Shown here: in pieces, positions 23,405-29,446 of the stretch | Layout of the letters: every line of letters begins with the position of its first letter | Position numbering within the stretch: the first letter of the stretch is position 1 | Assembly (NCBI GenBank): GCA_016291725.1 | Contig: JAEEYJ010000185.1 | Coordinates: 1-29,446, forward strand | Source of the DNA: Solobacterium sp. | GTDB lineage: Bacteria; Bacillota_I; Bacilli_A; Erysipelotrichales; Erysipelotrichaceae | Direction: 5' to 3' | Length of the DNA stretch: 29,446 bases | Notes under the pieces: generated by a model | What the model saw: the letters and a program-made list of their open reading frames with translations, nothing else | The model's database searches: none | Told to the model about the DNA's origin: nothing | Translations under genes and position numbers: made by a program

Positions 23405-24589
23405 ATGGAAGAGAACAACAAGGAAAGAACCGGGATTCTGCTGAGATGCTGCATGTGCATCGGCGGAGCCATGGGAATGGTAAGCAACTGCATGGGGATC
23501 TACTTCTCCCCATTGTCAAAGGCGTTGGGCGTCGGTGTCGGAAGGATCTCGATCATCGTTACACTGGTGTCCCTGGCAAACGCGTTCTTTGCGCCGGTAT
23601 TCGTAAAGCTGCAGCAGAAGGTGAAGCTGAATTACCTGATGGGATCCGGTATTGTTCTGTGCATGATTTCCTATGTACTGATGTCGTTTGCGTCCAGTGT
23701 CGGGATGCTGTACCTGTGCGGTCTGCTGTCCGGTGTGGGCATGTGCTGCTTCGCGGCGCTGCCGGTCACGATGATCCTGCGCGACTGGTACGGTGACCGC
23801 AACGGCTCGGCCGTCGGTGCAGCACTGGCCTTCAGCGGTGTGTTCGGAGCGGTTATGAACCCGATCCTCAGCCGGATCATTTCCGGACTGTCCTACCAGA
23901 TGTCCCTGCGGCTGATGGCGCTCTTCCTGGGCGCGGTGGTACTGCCGTGCGCTCTGACCCTGCGGATGAAGAACGATAAAAAAGCAGAAGTGAAGACGGA
24001 TCTGCCGGGCTATGAACCGGTATCTCCGAAAGTGCCGCTGCCGATCATCGTCGTTCTGTATTCCACCTGTGTGTGCTACTGCATGCTGTGCGGGATGAAC
24101 CAGCACCTTTCCGCACTTGCCGTATCCCACGGCTATTCCCTGGAAGCGAGCGCGACAGTACTGACTGCGGCCATGATCGGCAATATTGTCTTCAAGCTGG
24201 TCTACGGCTTTGCGAGCGACCGGATCAATCCGGTGTACGTATCTGTCGCCTGGTCCATCATCGGCGCTGCCGGAACAGTGATGATGCTGGTGTTTGCGGC
24301 CAACGGTGTGCTGATCCGCGCCGGTGCGGTGCTCTACGGTGCGTACTTCTCCCTGAGCACGGTCGCCTTGAGCATGCTGGTGCAGATGGTGGCGAAGGAC
24401 CGGTACGCGGAAGTCTATTCCCGGATGGTTATCTTCACCTCGCTGGCCTACGCTCTGTCTGTTTCCCTGTACGGTATGTCCTATGATATCCTGGGTTCCT
24501 ATGCACCGGCACTGGTGCTGATCGTAGTCGTTACCGCGCTGTCCATTGTGCTGGCGCTGACGCTGAAACGGAAGACGGCACACAGTTGA
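23405..24589 (+). CDS. MFS transporter, oxalate/formate antiporter-like
   Basis: 394 residues with about 12 membrane helices. The start, GGAMGMVSNCMGIYFSPLSKALGVGVGRIS, is typical of the OFA (oxalate/formate antiporter) and monocarboxylate-type branch, as is ALPVTMILRDWYGDRNGSAVGAALAFSGVFGA with its WYxxRNGxAxG motif. Substrates may be monocarboxylates or related organic acids, but members of the group are diverse. The ATG follows AGGAGAAG by six bases. It is monocistronic: its own promoter and a bidirectional terminator frame it. Divergent from alaA. Confidence 0.88.
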   Translation: MEENNKERTGILLRCCMCIGGAMGMVSNCMGIYFSPLSKALGVGVGRISIIVTLVSLANAFFAPVFVKLQQKVKLNYLMGSGIVLCMISYVLMSFASSVGMLYLCGLLSGVGMCCFAALPVTMILRDWYGDRNGSAVGAALAFSGVFGAVMNPILSRIISGLSYQMSLRLMALFLGAVVLPCALTLRMKNDKKAEVKTDLPGYEPVSPKVPLPIIVVLYSTCVCYCMLCGMNQHLSALAVSHGYSLEASATVLTAAMIGNIVFKLVYGFASDRINPVYVSVAWSIIGAAGTVMMLVFAANGVLIRAGAVLYGAYFSLSTVALSMLVQMVAKDRYAEVYSRMVIFTSLAYALSVSLYGMSYDILGSYAPALVLIVVVTALSIVLALTLKRKTAHS

Positions 24590-24600
24590 GGCATAAGAAA

Positions 24601-24625
24601 AGGCCGCAGGATCATCCTGCGGTCT
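24601..24625. terminator. Bidirectional terminator between the OFA-like MFS and anti-sigma genes
   Basis: A 12-bp stem (AGGCCGCAGGAT with ATCCTGCGGTCT, one G-U pair) with a one-base centre. Plus strand continues TTTTTC; minus strand continues TTTTC. It separates two convergent genes. Confidence 0.92.
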
Positions 24626-24628
24626 TTT

Positions 24629-25570
24629 TCAGTATTCGATCAGCCTCTGCAGCAATGCGCAGCTCTCTGCCGCATCCTTCACATGGAAGCCGGCCATGGC
24701 ATCCGCATCCTGCTCGGTGATGGACAGTGTGCAGTCCATACCGTCCGCACTGTAGCGGAAGGTCACTTCCGAGAGATTGCCGGTACAGGCAATGAGGACT
24801 GCCGCGGTCCGTTCCATCTGCAGTTCCTGGACCCTCCGGTCGTACAGAGGCTCCTCAAGGATGATGGTCCAGCCGTACGGTTCCGCTGCCGTCTGCAGTT
24901 CATTGGTGAACGGGCCGAAGTACTGCGGGACTCCCGCTGCCCTTGCCGTCCTGGCATTGGCAGACATGTCCCCGACATACGGATGGACGGTTTCCCACAC
25001 CGCAGCGGTCCGGGCGGAAATGGTTCTGCCGTCCTGCCAGACAATCCTTCCGTTGACCGCTACGGTGCGGATGTCTTCAGCAGCGTGGATCTCCTGGAAT
25101 TCCGTACTGCGGTATACCGGGTTTGCGGCGACCGAGGAGACTTCTACATTGAGGAGGCTTCCATCCTCGCTGCAGGAGACAGAACGTACAGCGCGTCCGT
25201 CCGGAAGGGTACCGGAGATTTCCAGCACTCCGTTCTGTTCCTGGACATAGGCCTGGATCCTGTCTGCCGGTTCTTCCTTTCCGATGGCATAGCGGGCCAT
25301 GCCCACGACCAGCAGGATTCCGGCCAGGAACGCTCCGAGGAAGGCAGCGATCCTTTGGTTGGTCTTCATGCGGGTTACTTTCAGGAATTCGATCTCGATC
25401 GGGTCCTCCGGAGGACGTTTGTCTCCTTCCTTCATGGTTTCATAGAGCGCCCGGCATTCTGCGCAGGTACTGAGGTGTCTTTCGATGATTTCATTGGTTA
25501 CAGGGTCTGTCAGGCCGTCAATGTAGGACGGAAGCAGGTCCTTGATTACTTCACAGGGTATCTTCGTCAT
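24629..25570 (-). CDS. Membrane anti-sigma factor with zf-HC2 and DUF4825-like domain
   Basis: 313 residues. An anti-sigma zinc-finger domain at 1-45 has HxxxCxxC (His32, Cys36, Cys39, with Cys6). One membrane helix spans about 74-96. The extracytoplasmic part ends with a DUF4825-like domain (VHPYVGDMSANARTARAAGV, PYGWTIILEEPLYDRR, about 195-313), a domain found on such anti-sigma factors. It probably binds the ECF factor encoded upstream and releases it on an envelope signal. The first 20 bases overlap the sigma gene; its own ribosome binding site sits within that gene (AAGGAGAT-like, minus strand). Regulated proteolysis is the usual release mode, but no protease gene is adjacent. Confidence 0.9.
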   Translation of the reverse strand: MTKIPCEVIKDLLPSYIDGLTDPVTNEIIERHLSTCAECRALYETMKEGDKRPPEDPIEIEFLKVTRMKTNQRIAAFLGAFLAGILLVVGMARYAIGKEEPADRIQAYVQEQNGVLEISGTLPDGRAVRSVSCSEDGSLLNVEVSSVAANPVYRSTEFQEIHAAEDIRTVAVNGRIVWQDGRTISARTAAVWETVHPYVGDMSANARTARAAGVPQYFGPFTNELQTAAEPYGWTIILEEPLYDRRVQELQMERTAAVLIACTGNLSEVTFRYSADGMDCTLSITEQDADAMAGFHVKDAAESCALLQRLIEY

Positions 25571-26039
25571 GTTCGATCTCCTTCTTCAGCTTTTCCTTGC
25601 CGCGGTAGTAGTTGACTCTTGCCCAGTTCTCGGTTTTTCCGAAGATCTCTCCGATTTCCTTGAAGGACAGGGTTCCGTAGATCCGCAGCCAGAGGAGTTC
25701 ACGCCAGGGTTCTTCCAGACGATGCAGCGTCTTCATCAGAGCAACCCGGTCCATGGATGCCAGCACCGTTTCTTCTGTGTCCGGTGCTGTCCGGGTATAT
25801 TCCGTGACTTCCGCTTCTTCCGGATGCTTGCGGCGGTAGGTGAGCAGCTGGTTCTTGGCGATGGCGCAGAGCCAGGTGGACACCGTGCAGGATTCATCGT
25901 ACCGGTCAATGGTCCGGACGGCCTGATAGAAGGTTTCCTGCGTCAGTTCCTCTGCCAGATCCCGGTTCTGTGTCCGGGACAGCAGATACTTGTAGACCGT
26001 CGCTGCGTACTTCCGGTAGATTTCATCCATCTGCGGCAT
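25551..26039 (-). CDS. ECF-type RNA polymerase sigma factor
   Basis: 162 residues, short as ECF factors are. Region 2 (about 8-75) shows YKYLLSRTQNRDLAEELTQETFYQAVRTI and STWLCAIAKNQLLTYRRK; region 4 (about 102-155) shows LWLRIYGTLSFKEIGEIFGKTENWARVNYYRGKEKLKKE. It is co-transcribed with the anti-sigma gene, which begins inside its last 20 bases. AAAGGAGGAAGAC precedes ATG 26039. A 12-base palindrome (AACCGGCCGGTT) and a TGTAAC element lie just upstream and may mark its self-regulated promoter. Target genes unknown. Confidence 0.93.
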   Translation of the reverse strand: MPQMDEIYRKYAATVYKYLLSRTQNRDLAEELTQETFYQAVRTIDRYDESCTVSTWLCAIAKNQLLTYRRKHPEEAEVTEYTRTAPDTEETVLASMDRVALMKTLHRLEEPWRELLWLRIYGTLSFKEIGEIFGKTENWARVNYYRGKEKLKKEIEHDEDTL

Positions 26040-26069
26040 GTCTTCCTCCTTTCACCCTGTTAATGCACA

Positions 26070-26088
26070 AACCGGCCGGTTCGTTACA
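26070..26088 (-). promoter_or_regulatory. Possible ECF-type promoter element and palindrome before the sigma gene
   Basis: On the minus strand TGTAAC (26083-26088) resembles the TGAAAC/TGTAAC -35 of ECF promoters, and it is followed by the perfect palindrome AACCGGCCGGTT (26070-26081). No CGTC or CGTA -10 is seen 16-17 bases on (CATTAA instead), so this is tentative. Confidence 0.3.
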
Positions 26089-26129
26089 GATCACAAGTAT
26101 ATTTTATCTGTTTTGCGGCAATACAGAAT

Positions 26130-26138
26130 TGGTATAAT
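26130..26138 (+). promoter_or_regulatory. Extended -10 promoter of the 66-residue gene
   Basis: TGGTATAAT, an ideal extended -10 box, lies 27 bases before ATG 26166; upstream TTTTGC at 16 bases is a weak -35. Confidence 0.65.
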
Positions 26139-26165
26139 AAATAATGCAGAAAGGAGGCAGGAAGT

Positions 26166-26366
26166 ATGGCAGAAGAAACGAATATCATGGAAGAACCTGT
26201 ACAGGAGGCAGAGGAACTGCTGGAGTGGGTTCATGATCAGGCAGAGGATCCGTCCTATTTAGGCGGGTTCAAGATCCTTCCTTCCTGCACATGTCCGAAC
26301 TGCGGATACCACACGAACAAAGAAAAGAAAGTGTGTCCGCACTGCGGAAGACAGTTCAGACAATAG
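26166..26366 (+). CDS. Small zinc-ribbon protein, 66 residues
   Basis: 66 residues. The first 30 are acidic (MAEETNIMEEPVQEAEELLE); the rest holds two CxxC pairs, CPNC (43-46) and CPHC (57-60), with an extra Cys41, the pattern of a zinc ribbon of the kind that binds nucleic acid or protein partners. No membrane segment. Start supported by AAAGGAGG nine bases upstream and by a strong extended -10 promoter; a bidirectional terminator follows. Function unknown. It is divergent from the ECF sigma gene and convergent with the DUF3810 gene. Confidence 0.8.
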   Translation: MAEETNIMEEPVQEAEELLEWVHDQAEDPSYLGGFKILPSCTCPNCGYHTNKEKKVCPHCGRQFRQ

Positions 26367-26400
26367 CAGATTCCGGAACAGGATCCAGAGCAGAAACAGA

Positions 26401-26426
26401 AAAGTGAACCTTGTTGGGTTCACTTT
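26401..26426. terminator. Bidirectional terminator between the zinc-ribbon and DUF3810 genes
   Basis: Perfect 10-bp stem AAAGTGAACC/GGTTCACTTT with a six-base loop; plus strand then TTGTTTG, minus strand then TCTG after a T-rich arm. It overlaps the last codons of the DUF3810 gene. Confidence 0.85.
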
Positions 26427-27505
26427 TTGTTTGCCAGCCACCAGGCGATCAGATCATCGGTCACTTCTCCGTAGGACTGGATTCCGCTTTCTTCCGAAAA
26501 GGTTTTCAGATAGGTATCGTTGATCCGGTCGGAGATCTCCTGCAGGGAGGAGTCGTAGGAGCGGTAGACTTCCGAGGTATCCCGGCGGTCCAGCTGGACC
26601 AGGGAGACTCCTTCCTCAGCATCGTGTTTATGGTACAGCTCCACTGCGGCTTCCGGATCGCTTCTGTACAGGGAAGAGAAGCAGTAGGAGAAAGCCTGGT
26701 AGTATCCACTGTACAGGAAGGGGAGCCGGTCATTGTTCACACAGGCAAGGAAGGCTGCGAAGTTGGCTTCTTCCTCACTGGCGATGCCCAGCCTGTGCGC
26801 GGCTTCATGCGCCATGGTGAACGGCATGGGGGCGGTGGGCACGGATGCCGGAATGCTGGCTTCTCCGCTCAGCGGCATGAACATACCGATGATTCCGTTG
26901 TACATGAGATACTCGCCGATCAGGGAGAATCGTTTGACCTGTACCGTGGAGCCCTGGAAAACAGGATAATCAGGACTCAATACGGCATAGGCGGAGCCTG
27001 CTTCTGCGGCCAGTGCATAGAAATCCGGCCGGAGCAGATGGCCGTCTTCATCACGGTCCATCCGCGGGGCGTATTCCGCTGCCTGCAGCAGATAGTATTC
27101 ACAGGCATCATAGAGCTCCTGTTTGCTGTAGGGGCGGACGGTATATCCCAGTTCTTCCGCCAGGGATGGCGCGTAGTGATTCAGCATCCAGCCGTACACT
27201 GTCACCGTCACCAGTATGGATACGGTCAGGAGCACAGTGCCGAGCCAGGAGAGAACGCTCCGGTGCTTACGGAGCACATAGATGAAGGAGAACAGGAGGG
27301 CAAGAAACAGCAGTGCCGCAAGGATGTCCCATACGGAACCGCGGGTGAAGGATGTCAGCTGTGCAAGGAATCCGGTCCATGCCCGGGAAACGCGGCGGTA
27401 GGCAGGGAAAAAGAAGCCGGGAAAGCGGTGGAAGAGAAGCATCCCCAGGCCGTTCAATGCCAGCAGGACCAGTGCGTATATGTATTTCCGCAGGGTACGG
27501 TTCAT
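26420..27505 (-). CDS. DUF3810 membrane protein with HExxH metalloprotease motif
   Basis: 361 residues. Three N-terminal membrane segments (about 8-30, 59-79, 86-106) precede a large domain matching DUF3810. It contains TMAHEAAHRLGIASEEEANF: HEAAH at 233-237 with a Glu cluster at 244-246 that could be the third zinc ligand, the gluzincin-like arrangement. A membrane-bound zinc peptidase is therefore plausible, but no activity is known to me. ATG 27505 is preceded by a minus-strand TAGAAT (27512-27517) six bases away; the AGAAGG that could be a ribosome binding site lies beyond that box, so either a longer leader or a leaderless transcript is used. Convergent with the zinc-ribbon gene, divergent from the 120-residue gene. 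Confidence 0.85.
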   Translation of the reverse strand: MNRTLRKYIYALVLLALNGLGMLLFHRFPGFFFPAYRRVSRAWTGFLAQLTSFTRGSVWDILAALLFLALLFSFIYVLRKHRSVLSWLGTVLLTVSILVTVTVYGWMLNHYAPSLAEELGYTVRPYSKQELYDACEYYLLQAAEYAPRMDRDEDGHLLRPDFYALAAEAGSAYAVLSPDYPVFQGSTVQVKRFSLIGEYLMYNGIIGMFMPLSGEASIPASVPTAPMPFTMAHEAAHRLGIASEEEANFAAFLACVNNDRLPFLYSGYYQAFSYCFSSLYRSDPEAAVELYHKHDAEEGVSLVQLDRRDTSEVYRSYDSSLQEISDRINDTYLKTFSEESGIQSYGEVTDDLIAWWLANKK

Positions 27506-27511
27506 ACTGTA

Positions 27512-27543
27512 ATTCTACCTTCTGAAGCCATAGAATATATAAT
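27512..27543. promoter_or_regulatory. Divergent -10 boxes between the DUF3810 and 120-residue genes
   Basis: Minus-strand TAGAAT (27512-27517) points to DUF3810; plus-strand TATAAT (27538-27543) points to the 120-residue gene. The plus box overlaps the first ATG of that frame (27542), which therefore cannot be its start. Both -35 regions are poor. Confidence 0.45.
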
Positions 27544-27559
27544 GAACACGGGAAAGAAT

Positions 27560-27922
27560 ATGAAAAAGATCACGATTGCCAGGAAGAAGAAATTCGCCGG
27601 AGCATTGGTACCGTACTGGATCATCCTCGGGGACAAGGAAGCGTTCATGCAGGAACACGGCTTTACCGGGGATCTCTGCGTGATGGCGGACAGTGGGTAT
27701 GCAGTGCCCAGGATCACGGTTGAAGAACTGGACCGCATCGGGACCCGCATCAACAATGGACAAGTCCTTGAACTGGAGGTGCCGGAGGAGATTGATACAC
27801 TGTTTGTATCAACGATGGACGGCTGCCTGTCCAACAGGATACCTGTCGTGGACGGACAGCGGATGACCATCACTACGGCTGGCGGCTTCCGGAAACTGCC
27901 GTATCCGGTCATTGAATACTAG
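27560..27922 (+). CDS. Hypothetical protein, 120 residues
   Basis: I do not recognise this protein. It is soluble and begins MKKITIARKKKFAGALVPYW. The C-terminal half contains PEEIDTLFVSTMDGCLSNRI and TITTAGGFRKLPYPVIEY, alternating beta-like segments. The start at 27560 is chosen because the earlier in-frame ATG at 27542 falls in the -10 box; GGGAAAG lies three bases before the selected ATG. The long open frame to the left is an antisense shadow of the DUF3810 gene. A bidirectional terminator follows. Confidence 0.75.
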   Translation: MKKITIARKKKFAGALVPYWIILGDKEAFMQEHGFTGDLCVMADSGYAVPRITVEELDRIGTRINNGQVLELEVPEEIDTLFVSTMDGCLSNRIPVVDGQRMTITTAGGFRKLPYPVIEY

Positions 27923-27959
27923 ATAGCTTTGGTGACCGAAGGCACTGGTGCAGGCAAAG

Positions 27960-27982
27960 AAAAGGGGATTACTCCCCTTTTT
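27960..27982. terminator. Bidirectional terminator between the 120-residue gene and ppk
   Basis: Nine-bp stem AAAAGGGGA/TCCCCTTTT with a four-base loop, followed by T on the plus strand and by TCTTTG on the minus strand. It overlaps the stop codon of ppk at 27969. Confidence 0.88.
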
Positions 27983-29446
27983 GCTTTTCTCTGCTGTACC
28001 GGTTCCGGTGTACACTGGCTGCCGGTTCTGCGTGCACTGCTGCCTGAGGCGCAGATTCCTCCTTGCCTGCTGTGATCGCCGCCATGGTTTCCTGGCAGGA
28101 AATCCGCTCGTCGGCATTCTTGATCTTCCGGTACTTGCCGTCGGATTTCATCTCCCGGGCATCAGTGTTGTCTGCCAGGCACAGCTGCAGGTAGTCCTGC
28201 AGGCGCCTGCGGATATCCTTGTCCTTGACGGGCACAGCGATTTCGACCCGCATTTCCATGTTCCGGTTCATGAAGTCGGCCGAGGAGAGGTACATCTTCT
28301 CGCTTCTGCCGCTGCCGAATACATAGATCCGGCTGTGCTCCAGCCAGCGCCCGACGATGGAGCGGATGTGAATATTGGCGGTCTTCTTCCGGTTCTGCGG
28401 AAGAAGGCAGCTGATTCCCCGTACGATCAGCTGTACATCCACACCGGCGTCGGACGCTTCCTGCATCTTCATAATGAGATCTTCATCCGTCAGGCCGTTG
28501 ATCTTGATCAGGATCCTGCCCTTGTCTCCTTTGGCGATCTCCCGGTCCATCAGCTGCAGGATACCCGGCTTGAGATCGGCCGGGGCAACGAGCAGGTTCC
28601 GGTAACGTCCGTCCAGGACACCTTTCAGCATATTGTCGAAGAACTTCACCGCGTCCGATACAATGACCGGATCGGCAGTCAGAACAGCGAGATCGGTATA
28701 CTGGCGGGCCGTGCTTTCATTGAAGTTGCCGGTGGAAATCAGCGCTACGTGCTCCAGTGCGTTCGCCTTCCGCCGGGTGATGAGGCAGATCTTGGCATGT
28801 ACTTTGTAGTATTCAAAGCCGTAGCTGACAATGCACCCGGCATCCAGCAGCTTCTGGGAATAGTCGATGTTGTTCTGCTCGTCGAACCTGGCTTTCAGCT
28901 CAATGAGCACCGTGACTTCCTTCCCGTTCTCCGCCGCGAGGCACAGATAGTCCACGAGACGGGACTTGGAGGACAGCCGGTAGACCGTGAGCTTGATGGA
29001 CTGGACGCTCGGATCGGTTGCGGCTTCGCGCAGAAGGCGCAGGAAGGGTTCCATGGATTCATAGGGATAGGCCAGCAGAACATCCTTCTTCTGGATCTGG
29101 GTGAACAGGTTCCGGGTATAGTTCAGTGCCGGGCTCAGCTTCGGTACATAGACCGGCCAGGAAAGAGCGGCTGCCCGGTCCGGAGCTACGAGTGACGCAA
29201 TCTGCGGGAAGCTGCGGTAGTCCATCGGCATCTTCGCTTCATAGCCGATGCCGGCGTCCACCGGCAGGCTCCGGGTGAGCAGGCGGTAGATCCGCGAGTT
29301 CGGGCCAGCGGAGATCTCCAGACGCACAAAGGACATATGCCTGCGCTTCCGGAGCATACCGCGCATCCGTTCCCGGTAGTCATCCAGTTCATCCGAGCTT
29401 TCCTCCGGATCCACGTAGGCGTTGCGTATTACGCGGAAACGGGCGC
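27969..29446 (-). CDS. ppk: Polyphosphate kinase 1 (3' portion, N terminus beyond the window)
   Basis: About 491 codons are present, open to the window edge; the upstream residues FRVIRNA fit the PPK1 middle domain, so the N-terminal domain is off the window. Visible PPK1 features include AYPYESMEPFLRLLREAA, IKLTVYRLSSKSRLVDYL, ARFDEQNNIDYSQKLLDAG, YYKVHAKICLITRR with the phosphorylated-type His (codon at 28797-28799), STGNFNESTARQYTD and a second conserved His in GRWLEHSRIYVFG. The enzyme transfers the gamma phosphate of ATP to polyphosphate, reversibly. The last 60 residues, rich in Ala, Lys and Arg, are a tail beyond the conserved catalytic core. Confidence 0.95.
   Translation of the reverse strand, partial: ARFRVIRNAYVDPEESSDELDDYRERMRGMLRKRRHMSFVRLEISAGPNSRIYRLLTRSLPVDAGIGYEAKMPMDYRSFPQIASLVAPDRAAALSWPVYVPKLSPALNYTRNLFTQIQKKDVLLAYPYESMEPFLRLLREAATDPSVQSIKLTVYRLSSKSRLVDYLCLAAENGKEVTVLIELKARFDEQNNIDYSQKLLDAGCIVSYGFEYYKVHAKICLITRRKANALEHVALISTGNFNESTARQYTDLAVLTADPVIVSDAVKFFDNMLKGVLDGRYRNLLVAPADLKPGILQLMDREIAKGDKGRILIKINGLTDEDLIMKMQEASDAGVDVQLIVRGISCLLPQNRKKTANIHIRSIVGRWLEHSRIYVFGSGRSEKMYLSSADFMNRNMEMRVEIAVPVKDKDIRRRLQDYLQLCLADNTDAREMKSDGKYRKIKNADERISCQETMAAITAGKEESAPQAAVHAEPAASVHRNRYSREKQKGE

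Noticed and set aside
26411..27541. Long plus-strand frame running into the 120-residue gene
   Set aside because: The left part is antisense to DUF3810 and precedes the -10 box at 27538-27543. Only the part from 27560 is accepted.
1..29446. Mobile element, prophage, CRISPR array, tRNA, rRNA or riboswitch
   Set aside because: No transposase, integrase, phage gene, spaced direct repeats, tRNA cloverleaf or known aptamer pattern was seen; gene order and composition look uniform.

Overview
This window is a chromosomal segment of a low-complexity-free, moderately GC-rich (roughly 50-55 percent by eye) member of the Bacillota. The evidence is strong AGGAGG-type ribosome binding sites, lipobox lipoproteins, dense intrinsic terminators, a CUT1-type sugar importer with a lipoprotein receptor, a PepV-type dipeptidase and an ECF sigma/anti-sigma pair with a DUF4825-like sensor domain. 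The gene mix (C69, M20 and M42 peptidases, three unrelated MFS carriers, no respiratory genes) fits an anaerobic, peptide- and sugar-fermenting gut or oral bacterium. Erysipelotrichia is my best guess, but no rRNA or marker gene is present to prove it. I see no phage, IS element, CRISPR array, tRNA or rRNA; this is mostly ordinary chromosome with good coding density and no gene-free stretch above 300 bases.

Layout. 1-1390 (minus): an AraC-type regulator with a GyrI-like sensor domain, cut by the window edge, and a DUF134-NifX fusion with a His/Cys-rich tail, whose promoter is bracketed by two identical perfect palindromes. 1424-4102 (minus): a UMF1-type MFS carrier and a phosphodiester glycosidase (NAGPA fold) with no signal peptide. 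4115-9391 (minus): an OB-fold-like lipoprotein preceded by a tight ATPase-permease-permease-receptor ABC operon for sugars or glycosyl-phosphate compounds; the receptor has both a lipobox and a C-terminal membrane helix. 9436-13381 (minus): C69 dipeptidase, alpha/beta hydrolase, a small unknown protein, a GNAT acetyltransferase and a YkvA (DUF1232) membrane protein.

13422-17627 (plus): a MuiA-like DUF4139 protein ending in a zinc ribbon, co-transcribed with a PepV-like M20 dipeptidase, then an M42 aminopeptidase on its own promoter. 17649-23272 (minus): an MFS carrier with what looks like a leaderless start, a 969-residue surface protein with an acidic Pro/Glu stalk and a membrane anchor, and an AlaA-type alanine aminotransferase behind an operator-like dyad. 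23353-24625 (plus): an OFA-like MFS carrier. 24629-26039 (minus): ECF sigma factor and its membrane anti-sigma factor, overlapping. 26130-29446: a 66-residue zinc-ribbon protein (plus), a DUF3810 membrane protein with a HEAAH motif (minus), a 120-residue unknown (plus) and the 3' part of polyphosphate kinase 1 (minus).

Working together: C69, M20 and M42 peptidases plus AlaA form a plausible peptide and amino-acid catabolic set. The ABC importer, next to an apparently cytoplasmic NAGPA enzyme, suggests import followed by internal cleavage of glycosyl phosphodiesters, which is my main speculative system. Several promoters have their -10 box only 6-7 bases before the start codon, hinting at leaderless mRNAs. 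All functions are read from sequence by eye; none was checked by database search.
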